The notes: a model not told the origin generated them from the sequence alone. A stretch of DNA of 64,000 nt from Methylocystis heyeri (GCF_004802635.2 NZ_CP046052.1:1922001-1986000), one strand, 5' to 3'. Positions 8,703 through 18,247 are shown, numbered from the stretch's first letter. Numbers and translations: made by a program.

Positions 8703-9329
8703 TTAACTTTTGCTGAACGCCCGCTCCGACGACCCCGCTGGCGAAAAACCGTCAGGCTCCGCCAGATCCTCCTTTCGATCCACGTCCCTCAACACGCCCT
8801 CGTCCTCGACCTCGACGCCTATGACGCCCTCGGACTCTGCGAGAATCCGCCGGGCGCCCTCGTCGCCGGATAGTGCGAGGGCGCGGGCGAAAAGGCTCCG
8901 CCCAAGCAACGCCGGATTGCCGCGCCGTCCACGAAAGAAAGGAACGACCGCAGCGCAGCCCGGCGCGGCTTCGAAGGCCGCTATCAAGCGATCCACGGTT
9001 TCTCCTGTCACCAGGGGCATGTCGCCAGGCAATATCAGCGCGCCGGCGCAATCGCCCGCGGCCATGAGTCCCGCGCGCAGCGACGAGGCCATGCCGCTCT
9101 CGTGATCGGGATTATGGGTAAAGCTCAGGGAAAGCCCCGCGAGCGCGCCCTCCACGCTCTCGCGCGCGAAGCCGGTGACCACGACAATTGGGCGCGCCCG
9201 CGAGCCGAGCAGAGTCCGCGCCGCGTGGCGCACCAGCGCCTCGCCCCTGAATGGCGCGACGAGCTTGCCGTCGGCTCCGCCGAAACGGGCGCCGCGTCCC
9301 GCGGCCAGCACTATCCCGGCGACGCTCAA
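8703..9329 (-). CDS. MobA/MocA-like nucleotidyltransferase (molybdenum cofactor)
   Basis: 208-residue NTP-transferase-fold protein. The N-terminus GIVLAAGRGARFGG.DGKL is the nucleotide-binding loop of the MobA-like family, followed by HNPDHESGMASSLRAG and the metal-binding LILPGDMPLV. Proteins of this kind (MocA) attach CMP to molybdopterin to make the MCD cofactor used by xanthine dehydrogenase-type enzymes. The gene starts 1 bp after the stop of the XdhC-family gene, so the two form a tight operon for maturing such an enzyme. The nearby molybdenum hydroxylase at 18.5-21 kb is a plausible client. Cytidylyl versus guanylyl specificity cannot be decided from sequence by eye. Confidence 0.82.
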   Translation of the reverse strand: MSVAGIVLAAGRGARFGGADGKLVAPFRGEALVRHAARTLLGSRARPIVVVTGFARESVEGALAGLSLSFTHNPDHESGMASSLRAGLMAAGDCAGALILPGDMPLVTGETVDRLIAAFEAAPGCAAVVPFFRGRRGNPALLGRSLFARALALSGDEGARRILAESEGVIGVEVEDEGVLRDVDRKEDLAEPDGFSPAGSSERAFSKS

Positions 9330-9330
9330 C

Positions 9331-10362
9331 TCACCCCCGCGTTTGGGCTTCTGCGCGCAGCGGCTTGCGCTGCTGAGCCATTACGATTTCCGCCATGATG
9401 GCGACGGCGATCTCGGCCGGGCTCAGCGCGCCGATGTCGAGCCCGATCGGCGCATGCAGGCGCCCCAGCGCTCGCGCGTCGACGCCTTGCGCCGCGAGAC
9501 GCTCCATCCGTCGGGCGTGACTGGCGACAGAGCCGAGCGCTCCGACATAGAAACATTCCGAAGCGAGCGCGACACGCAGCGCGGCGTCGTCGATGCGGGG
9601 ATTGTGGCTGAGCGCCGCCACTGCAGTGAAACGGTCCAGCCCCAGCATGGGCAACGCCTCCTCCGGCCAGCTCGCGATCAACGTCATGCCCGGGAAGCGC
9701 TCAGGCGCGGCGAAGGCCGCGCGCGGATCGATTATCGCCACATCGAATCCGGCCAGACGGCCCATGGGCGCGAGCGCCTGCCCCACATGCACCGCGCCGA
9801 CGATGACGAGCCGCGTAGGCGGACGATGCACATAGGCGAAAATCCGCTCGCCCTCGATCTCGACAATACCGCTCCCCCCCCGAGCCAGGCTTTCGAGAAG
9901 AGCCGGCGGCCCGCCGGAGTCTCGCCGCAGAAAAGTGGGCGCGCCGCCGTCGAGCGCCGTGGCGAGGAGACAAGCGCGGCGCGAGCCGTGCTCCTCCCGC
10001 ATCGCAGCTAAGAGATCGGCATGGGCGGGCCCGAGCTTTTCGATATGGACGCTGATGACTCCGCCGCAGGGCAATCCGGCGCGCCAGGCAGTCTCGTCGG
10101 CGACGCCGAATTTGAGGAGACGCGGCGCGCCGCTCTCGATGGCGTCCAGCGCCGCAATCACCACGTCGGCTTCGACACAGCCCCCCGAAACGGAGCCGAA
10201 GAATGCGCCGCTTTCGTCGACGACGAGATGGGAGCCGAGGGGTCTCGGCGCCGAGCCGAAGGTTTCGACCACCGTCGCCAGCGCCGCCCCGCGACCCTCC
10301 CGCGCCCAGCCTTCCGCCTGAAGCAGAATTCGAGACTCGTCCGTAAGCATTTGGTCGTCCAT
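9331..10362 (-). CDS. xdhC: XdhC/CoxI-family molybdoenzyme maturation protein
   Basis: 343-residue soluble protein. The XdhC N-terminal domain is clear: ALATVVETFGSAPRPLGSHLVVDESG then FFGSVSGGCVEADV, including the conserved Cys. The C-terminal Rossmann-like XdhC domain includes LVIVGAVHVGQALA and a GALGSVASHARR segment. These proteins bind the molybdenum cofactor, help insert the terminal sulfido ligand and deliver it to xanthine dehydrogenase or aldehyde oxidase-type enzymes. It is coupled to the MocA-like gene downstream (1 bp gap). The start at 10362 is the first ATG; a second ATG lies four codons in. Confidence 0.85.
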   Translation of the reverse strand: MDDQMLTDESRILLQAEGWAREGRGAALATVVETFGSAPRPLGSHLVVDESGAFFGSVSGGCVEADVVIAALDAIESGAPRLLKFGVADETAWRAGLPCGGVISVHIEKLGPAHADLLAAMREEHGSRRACLLATALDGGAPTFLRRDSGGPPALLESLARGGSGIVEIEGERIFAYVHRPPTRLVIVGAVHVGQALAPMGRLAGFDVAIIDPRAAFAAPERFPGMTLIASWPEEALPMLGLDRFTAVAALSHNPRIDDAALRVALASECFYVGALGSVASHARRMERLAAQGVDARALGRLHAPIGLDIGALSPAEIAVAIMAEIVMAQQRKPLRAEAQTRG

Positions 10363-10553
10363 CGGCTATGAAGTAGCCCGAGCCAGGCCGGATTCCAAGC
10401 AAAGCGGAATAGTCCGCCACGCCAGGTCCCTCCTACGGCTTCCGCGAGATCGCTTCGCGATCCGCACCAGCGACCGCCGCAAAAATCACCGATCGGCATC
10501 GATTTTTGCGGCGAACGAATACGAAATGCCGCTACATTCGAGCGGATTTCCCA

Positions 10554-13028
10554 TCACTCCGCGGCTTCGCGCAGGAGCTGACCGAGGTCGTCGATCGCCG
10601 CCGGTTTGACGAGATGGCGGTCGAATCCCGCCTCGTGCGTGCGCTGGCGCTGCTCGGCCTGGCCCCAGCCGGTGAGGGCCGCGATCATCGCTTTCTTGCC
10701 TTGCGGCAAGGCCCGGATGCGTCGCGCGGTTTCAATGCCGTCCATGTCCTTCATACCGAGATCCAGGATCACCAGATCCGGCGAAAGCTCCTTCACCGCC
10801 TCGAGCGCGGCGCGCCCGTCATATACGACCCGCGCCACCGCGCCGAACTCCTTCAGCATGAGCCCGAGCGAGTCGGCCGCGTCGCGATTGTCGTCCGCGA
10901 CCACGACCCGCAGCGAGGCCAAAGGTGCAGGGGTCGCCGGGCGCGGCTCTTTAAGGGCCTCGGACGAAGCCTGCATCAGGGGCAGCCTCACGATGAACTC
11001 GGCGCCGGCGCCCTCGCCGGCGCTCCGCGCCTCGACCGCGCCGCCGTGCTGCTCGGCGAGGCTGCGCACAAGCGAGAGCCCGATGCCTAGCCCTCCCTGC
11101 GTCCGATGCCTAGGTCCGTCCCCACGGGCGAAAAGATCGAACACCCGGGGCAGCATCTCCGCGCTGATGCCGACGCCGTCGTCCTTCACGCTCACGATCG
11201 CCTGGCCGTCCTCACGCCGGGCGCGGAGCGCAATGGCGCCCCCGGGGGGCGTGTATTTGGCGGCGTTGTCGATCAGATTGGCGAACACCTGCGTGAGACG
11301 AACGGGATCGGCCAGAAAACAGATGGGTTCATCCGGCAGATCGAGAACGAACTCATGGCCCCCGGCCTCCATCGCAGGCGCGCTCGTCTCCGCCGCCTGC
11401 CGCAACACAGCCGCGAGTTCGACAGGCTCCTTGTGCAATTCGATGACGCCGCGGTTGATGCGCGAAATCTCCAGAAGATCGTCGACGAGCCGCACCAGAT
11501 GATCGGTCTGCCGGCGCATAATCTCCAAGAGCCCCGGCAGGCGCGCAGCGCCGCTCCCTTCCGCGAGATATCTCTCCTGCAGATAGACGGCGTTGCGGAT
11601 CGGGGCCAGCGGATTGCGCAGCTCATGAGCGAGCGTCGCGAGAAACTCGTCCTTGCGGCGATCGGCTTCGAGCAACATCTCGGCGTATTCCCGCTGCTTC
11701 TGCTCGGCGCGGCGGCGTTCGGTCGTATCCGACACGCGCACGGCGCAGAGCGAGGAGCCGGGCGCGCCGAAGGGCATGAAAAAAGCATCGAGCCATCGGT
11801 TCAGAGCCTTCGACTCGCCCTCGTGATGCACCCGCTCGCGCCGAAGCGCGGCCTCGCCCACGGCGCAGAGCCATTCATCCTCGATGGAGAAAAGCTCCCG
11901 GCCGCGCCGTCCGACGATGGAGACGCCCGCAACGTCGACGATGCGGAGATAGGCCGGGTTGGCCTCCAGGAAACGGAAATCCTGCACGCGATCGGCCTCG
12001 CCGACGATCGCTTCGAGAATGCAGTACCCTTCATCGATGGACTCGAACAGGGCGCGGTATTTTTCTTCGGACTCTCGCTGCGCCCGTTCCGCCCTGGCGC
12101 GTTCGGCGGCGGCCCAGATGCGCGCAGCGGCCTCGCCCACGAGTTCGCGCTCCGACTCGCTCCATCTGCGCGGCGCGACGCTGTCGACCCCGAAGGCTCC
12201 AACCCACTCGCCGTTACGGATCAGCGTGGCGCCGATGAAGGCTCGCGCGCCGAAATGTCTGAAGGCCTCGCGTTCGGGCTCAGAAAAACGCGGGTCGAGG
12301 TCGCAGTCGTCGCTCCATACCATTTCCCCGCGGCGGCACGCCTCGATCATCGTGCGGCCGAATATGGCGACCGGGCCGCGGCCCTGCATCTGGGCGCTGC
12401 CTCGGGCGTGGCTCTCCCTGAAAATGAATTCCTCGCCCGAGATCTGGACATAGGCCGCGCGGTCGGCGTCGATGTGGCGCGCAAGCATTTCACACGCTGT
12501 CTGAGTGATTTCCTGGGGCTCATCGAGACCGCGCAGAGCATCGGTGAGCTCGAGAAGAAAAGCTTGCCGCGCCTCCCTCTCGCGCAACTTGTCTTCTGCG
12601 AGCTTGCGATGGGTCACATTCGCGTGGCGGAGCAGCGCGCCACCCGGAACAGCGTTTATCCGCGTCGCATGAAGCGTAAACCAACGCTCCTCTCCGGGGC
12701 TGTGGCAGGGATAGGCCATGGTGAAGGCCTCGGTCGCGCCGGCCAGCACGCTCTCCAGCCCATCGAGGGCCTGCCTGGCGTAACGATCGCCATTGAGACT
12801 GGCCTTGCGACAAACCTCGAGATAAGCGGAGCCTTCGCCGGCAAGGCCGGCGGCCCCGTTGCGGCGTGCGAATTCGCGCCACGCTTCATTGACGCACACG
12901 ATCACGCCCGCATCGTCTATGATGGCGGCGTGCTCAGGGAGCGCGTTCAACAAACCGCGTATGAAACTATCCGGCTCGGCCTGCATCGCCACCGACGCTC
13001 CATCCCGGGCGGAAAATCGGCGGATCAT
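10554..13028 (-). CDS. hybrid sensor histidine kinase (PAS-GAF-PAS-HisKA-HATPase-REC)
   Basis: About 824 residues if translation starts at the ATG at 13028; a TTG at 13052 and an ATG at 12986 are alternatives. The order of domains is a PAS domain (about 20-145), a GAF domain (about 160-310), a second PAS (about 320-440), HisKA with the His in LATLAHELRNPLAPIRN (about residue 468), HATPase with NLIDNAAKYTPPGG and DDGVGI, and a C-terminal receiver domain starting LRVVVADDNRDAADSLG with the acceptor Asp in VILDLGM. No transmembrane helix is seen. The receiver at its end suggests a phosphorelay or self-contained output. No partner regulator is adjacent; another kinase lies upstream on the same strand. 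The core resembles the kinase at 1-1396. Confidence 0.9.
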   Translation of the reverse strand: MIRRFSARDGASVAMQAEPDSFIRGLLNALPEHAAIIDDAGVIVCVNEAWREFARRNGAAGLAGEGSAYLEVCRKASLNGDRYARQALDGLESVLAGATEAFTMAYPCHSPGEERWFTLHATRINAVPGGALLRHANVTHRKLAEDKLREREARQAFLLELTDALRGLDEPQEITQTACEMLARHIDADRAAYVQISGEEFIFRESHARGSAQMQGRGPVAIFGRTMIEACRRGEMVWSDDCDLDPRFSEPEREAFRHFGARAFIGATLIRNGEWVGAFGVDSVAPRRWSESERELVGEAAARIWAAAERARAERAQRESEEKYRALFESIDEGYCILEAIVGEADRVQDFRFLEANPAYLRIVDVAGVSIVGRRGRELFSIEDEWLCAVGEAALRRERVHHEGESKALNRWLDAFFMPFGAPGSSLCAVRVSDTTERRRAEQKQREYAEMLLEADRRKDEFLATLAHELRNPLAPIRNAVYLQERYLAEGSGAARLPGLLEIMRRQTDHLVRLVDDLLEISRINRGVIELHKEPVELAAVLRQAAETSAPAMEAGGHEFVLDLPDEPICFLADPVRLTQVFANLIDNAAKYTPPGGAIALRARREDGQAIVSVKDDGVGISAEMLPRVFDLFARGDGPRHRTQGGLGIGLSLVRSLAEQHGGAVEARSAGEGAGAEFIVRLPLMQASSEALKEPRPATPAPLASLRVVVADDNRDAADSLGLMLKEFGAVARVVYDGRAALEAVKELSPDLVILDLGMKDMDGIETARRIRALPQGKKAMIAALTGWGQAEQRQRTHEAGFDRHLVKPAAIDDLGQLLREAAE

Positions 13029-13195
13029 GGGCTTGGTGAGACTGCAATGCAAGCACGATTTTCTTTAATTTCAGCAATGTATGAAGGGAACCTAAGGCGC
13101 TCATTTTTAAAGCGCAGGAGGCCACGCCCCGAACCGCATCGTTCCGTCGCTGCGGTTCTTTGAAAATCCGACAGGTCTGCGCCTCCATCGCCGGC

Positions 13196-14650
13196 TCATC
13201 TCTCCGTCGCCTGCGCGAGCCCGCCGGGCGCGGGGGCCGGTCCCTCGCGCAGGCTTCGCGCGCATGGCAACCACAGATGAACCGTCGCTCCCGCGCCATC
13301 CATCGTGTCTATCTTCAGCGCTCCGCCGGATTGGGCGGCAAAGCCCCGGGCGATGGCGAGGCCGAGGCCCGTGCCCTCGCCTTCCGGCTTGGTGGTGAAG
13401 AAGGGCTCGCAGGCTCTGGCCAACACCTCGGGATTCATTCCCCTGCCGGTGTCCGAAACCGAAATTCGAACATAGGCGCCCGCCTGCAGCCAGCCCCGAA
13501 AGAATTCATCGTCCTCCTCGACCGTCTCGCGCATGGCGAAGATGGTGAGCGTTCCCTGTCCTTCCATCGCGTCGCGCGCATTGGTCGCAAGATTTATCAA
13601 CACTGTTTCGAGCTGCTGCCTGTCCGCGAGAAGGCGGGGCAAAGGCGCATTGACCTCCATCCTGACATCCACGCCCGGGCCGATCGTATGCGCGAGTATC
13701 TCCCCCAGGGCGGAGAAAAGCGCGCCGGCGTCGACCGCCTCGCTGCGCAATTCCGTGCGCCGCGCGAAAGAAAGCAGCCGCCGGGTGATGTTGGCCCCCC
13801 TTCCAGCCGCCTCCGACATGGTGGCCGCAAGATGACGGGCTTTGGCGGCGTCGTCGGGCGCCCGCTCGATCAGCCGGGCCGAACTCTGCACGACTTGCAG
13901 CACATTGTTGAAATCATGCGCCACCCCGCCAGCGAGCTGACCCAGCGCTTCGAGGCGTTGCGCATGGGCGAGCCGCGTGAGAGCCTGCCTGTGCATCGCC
14001 TCCTTTTCGAGCGCCGCCCGGGCCTCCGTCCGGGCCGCAGCTATCGCGCCGGCGCCGGCGCCGATGAGCGCGAGCAGGCCCAAGGCGGAAAGCGCGTAGA
14101 AGTGCAAGGTCTCCCGCCATGAGGCCTCCGCAGCCGTAGCGCGGCGGCTGTCCAGCCGACGAGTCTGCTCGGCGTCGAACGCCAGGACCGTTTCGCGCAG
14201 CTGGTCCATCAGCGACCTGCCTATGCCGGATTCGACCCGGGCGATCGCATCGGCGCGGCGGCCGCTGCGCATCGACGCGACGGTAATCTGCATCTCCGAC
14301 ATTTTTTGCGCCGCGAGCCGGTTCAATTCTGCGACGCCCGATTGTTCGAGATCGTCTCCCGTAGAAAGCTCGGCGAGCCGGGCCAGGCTCTCGTCCATCG
14401 ACTTTCGGCCGGACTCGAAAGGCTTCAGGAATTCGGGTTTTTCAGTGAGCAGAAAGCCCCGCTGACTGCTCTCGGCGTCCTGCAGAAGCGAGAGAAGCTT
14501 GTGCGCCTCGAGCAACACCGTTTGCGTATGGTCGCGCCAACGATCGGCCTCCGCGCTTTCCGCAGAACTGCGCAAGCCGCTCAAGACCACCACGCCCACG
14601 AGCAGCCCAAGACCGGCCACGCCCGCGATAAGCAGGGAAAGCCTTCTCAT
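13196..14650 (-). CDS. CHASE3-type membrane sensor histidine kinase
   Basis: 484 residues from the ATG at 14650, which follows a GAGGAAAA ribosome-binding site. A first transmembrane helix lies at residues 3-24 (LSLLIAGVAGLGLLVGVVVL). A periplasmic helical domain follows with LLSLLQDAESSQRGFLLT, the hallmark of CHASE3 domains, and a second helix at about 183-205. The kinase core has LGQLAGGVAHDFNNVLQVV (phosphoacceptor His), an N-box NLATNARDAMEG and a G2 motif GEGTGLGLAIARG, the NtrB-like type. No receiver domain is attached and no response regulator is adjacent, so it may work with the hybrid kinase downstream or a distant regulator. The ligand of the CHASE3 domain is unknown. Confidence 0.9.
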   Translation of the reverse strand: MRRLSLLIAGVAGLGLLVGVVVLSGLRSSAESAEADRWRDHTQTVLLEAHKLLSLLQDAESSQRGFLLTEKPEFLKPFESGRKSMDESLARLAELSTGDDLEQSGVAELNRLAAQKMSEMQITVASMRSGRRADAIARVESGIGRSLMDQLRETVLAFDAEQTRRLDSRRATAAEASWRETLHFYALSALGLLALIGAGAGAIAAARTEARAALEKEAMHRQALTRLAHAQRLEALGQLAGGVAHDFNNVLQVVQSSARLIERAPDDAAKARHLAATMSEAAGRGANITRRLLSFARRTELRSEAVDAGALFSALGEILAHTIGPGVDVRMEVNAPLPRLLADRQQLETVLINLATNARDAMEGQGTLTIFAMRETVEEDDEFFRGWLQAGAYVRISVSDTGRGMNPEVLARACEPFFTTKPEGEGTGLGLAIARGFAAQSGGALKIDTMDGAGATVHLWLPCARSLREGPAPAPGGLAQATER

Positions 14651-14939
14651 GCGCCGTTTTCCTCGTTCGGATCGCCGGGCGAAGGCCGCTGCGCAATGCG
14701 AGATGCTGATCGGGCGAGCATTAGAGCGGTTGCCTTTGCGTCCGCCTACGCTCTTCTCCGCCGCGCGAAGAAAAAGGCAGGCCACGCCCCCTGTAGTAAT
14801 TGTCGCGCATCGTGGACTGCGGCGCAACCCGCGTTAACCGAAACTTCGGTAAAAGCGGCGAGCGACGAGGATATGCGGCCGCCGCGCGATCGTTCTTGCG
14901 GGAGCCGCAGTCGTTTGAGCTGCGCCTGCGGGACTGCTT
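14651..14939. other. intergenic gap between kinase and hydrolase genes
   Basis: About 290 bp between the start of the CHASE3 kinase and the end of the hydrolase gene, both on the minus strand. It should contain the kinase promoter, but I see no convincing -35/-10 pair or EcfG motif. A short self-complementary ACCGAAACTTCGGT lies near 14838. No gene is evident. Confidence 0.4.
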
Positions 14940-16775
14940 TCAGTCTTTACGCCGGGGAATCTCGACGCCTCCGATATTCACGGAGCCCTCACGCAGCTCG
15001 ACGGCCGGCGATGGCGTCGGCAGTTTCAGCACGATGCTTTGGAGCCTCGCGTTTTCCTGCGCGAGCGCCGTCTTCTCGAGTTCCAGCTTCTCGAGCTTAC
15101 GACGAAGTTCGCGCCCGATCTCGGGCGTATCCATTTCTTCGCGCGCGCGCTTCATCCGCTTCGACAGCAGGACCCTGATCTGCTGCTGCTTGCAACGCTC
15201 CATCATTTCGCTTCCGTCAAACAGGCGGCGGCTGGCCTCGTCGTAGCCGAGGCACGCCAGACGATAGATCAGCTGCTGGGTCAGCGCGCCTCTGAAATAG
15301 CCCCCATGCACATCCACGCGCAGGAAAGGCGGCGCCAGCGGAGACCACAGAAACAGCAGCCAGATGTGCTGGAGGTATGAAATGCGCGCTCTGGCGTCGC
15401 CGGCCTTGCAATTCAACGCCGTGGTGAGAAGCCCTTTGGGCGGAGTCCCCTCGACATAATCGGTGCAGTCGAAATAGGTGAAGGCTTCGGCGACCTCGGC
15501 GGGATCGAACCCTCTGCGCATATTGGCGCGGCTCCGGCGCCGCGTCTGGCCCGCAAGCCAGGCCAGCGTTTCATCTCCGACACGCAGGCGGTCCAAGAGG
15601 GGTCCGCGTTCCAACGGGCCGAATTCCTCCGATAAAATTTCGGCATTGCCCAGACGATATCCGAAAGTGCGCTTTTTGGTCGGAAAGGAAAAGTAATTCG
15701 CCGCGGTGGAAATCATGCGCAGCACTTCATCGCCTTCGTTGCTGAACAGATAGGCCTCGCGGAAACGATGCAGCGAGGAAGAAAGGAAATTGGCGCGGTC
15801 GGCCAACAAGGTTTCACCCGGAATGTCGGGCGACGCGAGAACAAAGCGCATCAGCGTGAAAACATTGCCGATCTTTCCCGATACCGTCGGCTCGGCCTCC
15901 CGGCGGCCGGTCGCCGCCCCGCCGACGCGCGGAGCCCCTGAAAGGGTGGTGGTTATGACTTCGGGGTCGAATACATCCGAAAGCACGCGTATCGCGCTGG
16001 TGACGACGAAGCCGCCCATGCTGTGGCCGATGAAGGAGAGAGCGACGCGCTTGCGCCTGGCTCTCTTCTCTTCGTCCTCCCCATCCACGAGTTTGGTCGC
16101 TTCGGCGTCGATCTGGCGAATGATCTCGACAAGATCAGGAACCGCATAGTTGGTCGCGCGGTAAACATCCCGGAAGTAGACGATCGCCCGCAGCGCTATG
16201 AGCGTCACGATCACGCCGATCAAAGCCAGAGCAAACGCAGTCAGGAAATTCGGCAGCAGAAAGAGCGCGCCGGCTATATGCGCTAGCAGGACGACCGTAG
16301 CGAAGACGAGCAGGCCGCGGACGAACAGGGGCATGGCTTCGAAGCTGCTGGCGATGACGCTCGCGATCATTTTTTCCGAGGGCCAGCGATAGCCGACGCA
16401 AACGATCTTGCGGCCGCTTTTCATGATCTCGTCGTCTTCTTCGACGGCCTTCAGCGCCGCGCCGAAGAAATCGAGCGCTTCATCGCGGGAATTATTGAAG
16501 CCATGCACCATCACGACGAGATTGGTCTCGGCGCCGGGGTCGGGATCGGACAGCAGCTTGCGCGCGATTTCCGCCACGGATTCGTCGGTGGGGCGAAGCT
16601 CGAAGCCCCGCGGCGCCGGCCCCTCCCTCGCGGCTCGTTCTTCGACATTCTGGGGTGCGGAACTCTCGATGAAATAGAAAGAGACGTCTTCGGCCCCGAT
16701 CTCCCGAGCATAAATGCGAAAGTCGGGCGTCTTGGCGTCGTCTGCTTTCTCGGTTCCTTCGGCAATCTTGTTCAT
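14940..16775 (-). CDS. membrane-anchored alpha/beta hydrolase (DUF900/COG4782-like)
   Basis: 611 residues from the ATG at 16775 (MNKIAEG). Start choice is uncertain; the upstream ATG at 16826 lies inside a possible promoter. The hydrolase core has LVVMVHGFNNSRDEA, a YRWPS segment and the nucleophile elbow FIGHSMGGFVV. Two transmembrane helices (about residues 153-205) interrupt the core. A C-terminal region is rich in Arg/Lys and ends in a coiled coil (about 530-585, KLEKLELEKTALAQENARL). DUF900-type hydrolases act on esters or lipids, and the substrate here cannot be inferred. It lies between the sedolisin gene upstream and the sensor kinases downstream, all on the minus strand. Function beyond hydrolase is open. 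Confidence 0.75.
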   Translation of the reverse strand: MNKIAEGTEKADDAKTPDFRIYAREIGAEDVSFYFIESSAPQNVEERAAREGPAPRGFELRPTDESVAEIARKLLSDPDPGAETNLVVMVHGFNNSRDEALDFFGAALKAVEEDDEIMKSGRKIVCVGYRWPSEKMIASVIASSFEAMPLFVRGLLVFATVVLLAHIAGALFLLPNFLTAFALALIGVIVTLIALRAIVYFRDVYRATNYAVPDLVEIIRQIDAEATKLVDGEDEEKRARRKRVALSFIGHSMGGFVVTSAIRVLSDVFDPEVITTTLSGAPRVGGAATGRREAEPTVSGKIGNVFTLMRFVLASPDIPGETLLADRANFLSSSLHRFREAYLFSNEGDEVLRMISTAANYFSFPTKKRTFGYRLGNAEILSEEFGPLERGPLLDRLRVGDETLAWLAGQTRRRSRANMRRGFDPAEVAEAFTYFDCTDYVEGTPPKGLLTTALNCKAGDARARISYLQHIWLLFLWSPLAPPFLRVDVHGGYFRGALTQQLIYRLACLGYDEASRRLFDGSEMMERCKQQQIRVLLSKRMKRAREEMDTPEIGRELRRKLEKLELEKTALAQENARLQSIVLKLPTPSPAVELREGSVNIGGVEIPRRKD

Positions 16776-16810
16776 CGCAAAGCATCCATAAAAAAGCGCC
16801 GCGAAGCGTA

Positions 16811-16835
16811 AACTCCGCGGCGACATGATGGTTCC
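16811..16835 (-). promoter_or_regulatory. possible EcfG-like promoter (imperfect)
   Basis: On the minus strand, GGAAC (16831-16835) is followed after 16 bp by AGTT (16811-16814). This matches the EcfG pattern except for the first base of the -10 box. It would start RNA about 28 bp upstream of the ATG at 16775 of the hydrolase gene, supporting that start. It overlaps the sedolisin terminator region, so the match may be chance. Confidence 0.3.
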
Positions 16836-16836
16836 G

Positions 16837-16876
16837 AAAAAAACGCCGCCGGGGTCAGGCGGCGGCGCTTTTCAAT
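16837..16876 (-). terminator. rho-independent terminator of the sedolisin gene
   Basis: On the minus strand a GC-only stem (GCGCCGCCGCC / GGCGGCGT, with small imperfections) with a short loop is followed by a run of seven T. It begins directly after the sedolisin stop codon and separates it from the hydrolase gene. Confidence 0.8.
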
Positions 16877-18247
16877 TTAGTGATTGCCGTGGGGGCTGCC
16901 CCAGCCGGTGCAAGGATCCCAGGAGATGCCGGTTTTGGCTTCGATCCAGGCCGGATCGTAGCCGCTGCCGAAGCCGTTGAAGTTCTTCGTCGGACCGCAG
17001 ATGCCGCTGTTGACGTCGGTGACATATTTGTTCAGCGTGTTCTGCGAGGCGAGATTGTAGATATTGGTCAGGCCTGCGAGGCTGCTGCTCCAGAAGAAAC
17101 TGGCGCGATTGACGATACCCGCCACCAGCGGGCTCGCCACGCTGGTGCCGCCGACAGAGGTCCAGCCGCCCACGAGGGACGTATTGTAAATCCACACCCC
17201 GTCAAGATACGGGTCGGCGATGGCGGCGAGATCGGGCACGCCGCGGCCTGAGCCCACAACCGCCGCGATGCCGTCCTGATAGCTCGGCCTCGGTTCATAG
17301 GCGCTGATCCCGCCGCCGGTGCCGTCGCGCATGTTCGCGCCATAGACAGCGTAGGGATCGTGCCAGGCGATTTCGCTTTCGAAAGCGCCGGTGGTCTGGT
17401 CCCGGATGATCGAAGTGCCGCCGACGCCGAAGACGTTCGGCGAGGCGGAAGGATATTCGACGCCGGGGCTATCGCCCGAAGAGGCGAAATAGGCCACGTT
17501 CGCGGCGGTGTAGAGCGAGTCATAGGTGTTCTCGCCGGAGAATTCGAACGCGCCATAGCTCATCGAAATCTCGCCGCCGCCGGCCGCCTGGACGCATTTC
17601 GCCGCCACGGCCACGGCGTTGTTGAGATCTGCGAAAGAGGAGGAAGCGGCCTCGACGAGGTAGATCTTGGCGCTTGGCGCCATCGCATGGGCCATCTGGA
17701 TATCGAGCGCGGCCTCGACGCTCCAGCCGGTCGTGTCCGTCGCCGGCTTCGACCCGTTCGCGCAGCCGCTGGCGGGGTTGCCGGTGCCGTAGATCACGGT
17801 GAAGTCTGCCGCCGCAAGGCCGAACTGAGCGATATATTTATTGAGGTCGCTCGCGGCCTGGGGATAATCGAAGGCGTCGACGAGAGCGATCGCTTTCGAG
17901 CCGCCCGTCGTCACGGTGGTCACGACATTGGGATTGCAACCCGAGGCCACGGTGACGAGCCGGTAGATGCAGGCGAGCGAGGCCGGCGTCTCGATCAGAT
18001 AGTTCGGATAGGGCGGGCCCGAAGCGGAGGCCGGCTGAACATTTGCCTGCGCCGAGACGCGCAAATGGGTGCTAAAATGGCCAGGCTTGGGGGTATTCGA
18101 GAGCGGGCTCAAGAACTTGGGCGCCGCGGCCTGCGGCGCGGACAAATACGGCGCGCTTACGGCCGCGGTTTCGGCCAACGTCGGACCCGACGCCGCGATC
18201 ATCGCCGCAGCACAGGTTCCGCAAAATAGCTTTATCTTACCAAGCAT
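16877..18247 (-). CDS. secreted sedolisin-like serine-carboxyl peptidase (S53)
   Basis: 456 residues from the ATG at 18247, which has GGGAGG six bases upstream. An N-terminal signal peptide (LFCGTCAAAMIAASGPTLAE) indicates export. The catalytic set of family S53 is present: Glu and Asp in WSVEAALDIQMAHA, the oxyanion Asp in ASSGDSPG, and the nucleophile Ser in GGTSVASPLVAG. The C-terminal calcium-site motif WDPCTGWGSP is also present. Unlike most sedolisins there is no room for the ~180-residue activation prodomain; only ~60 residues lie between the signal and the catalytic domain. Several Cys suggest periplasmic or extracellular disulphides. It forms its own transcription unit with a strong terminator. 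Confidence 0.88.
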   Translation of the reverse strand: MLGKIKLFCGTCAAAMIAASGPTLAETAAVSAPYLSAPQAAAPKFLSPLSNTPKPGHFSTHLRVSAQANVQPASASGPPYPNYLIETPASLACIYRLVTVASGCNPNVVTTVTTGGSKAIALVDAFDYPQAASDLNKYIAQFGLAAADFTVIYGTGNPASGCANGSKPATDTTGWSVEAALDIQMAHAMAPSAKIYLVEAASSSFADLNNAVAVAAKCVQAAGGGEISMSYGAFEFSGENTYDSLYTAANVAYFASSGDSPGVEYPSASPNVFGVGGTSIIRDQTTGAFESEIAWHDPYAVYGANMRDGTGGGISAYEPRPSYQDGIAAVVGSGRGVPDLAAIADPYLDGVWIYNTSLVGGWTSVGGTSVASPLVAGIVNRASFFWSSSLAGLTNIYNLASQNTLNKYVTDVNSGICGPTKNFNGFGSGYDPAWIEAKTGISWDPCTGWGSPHGNH

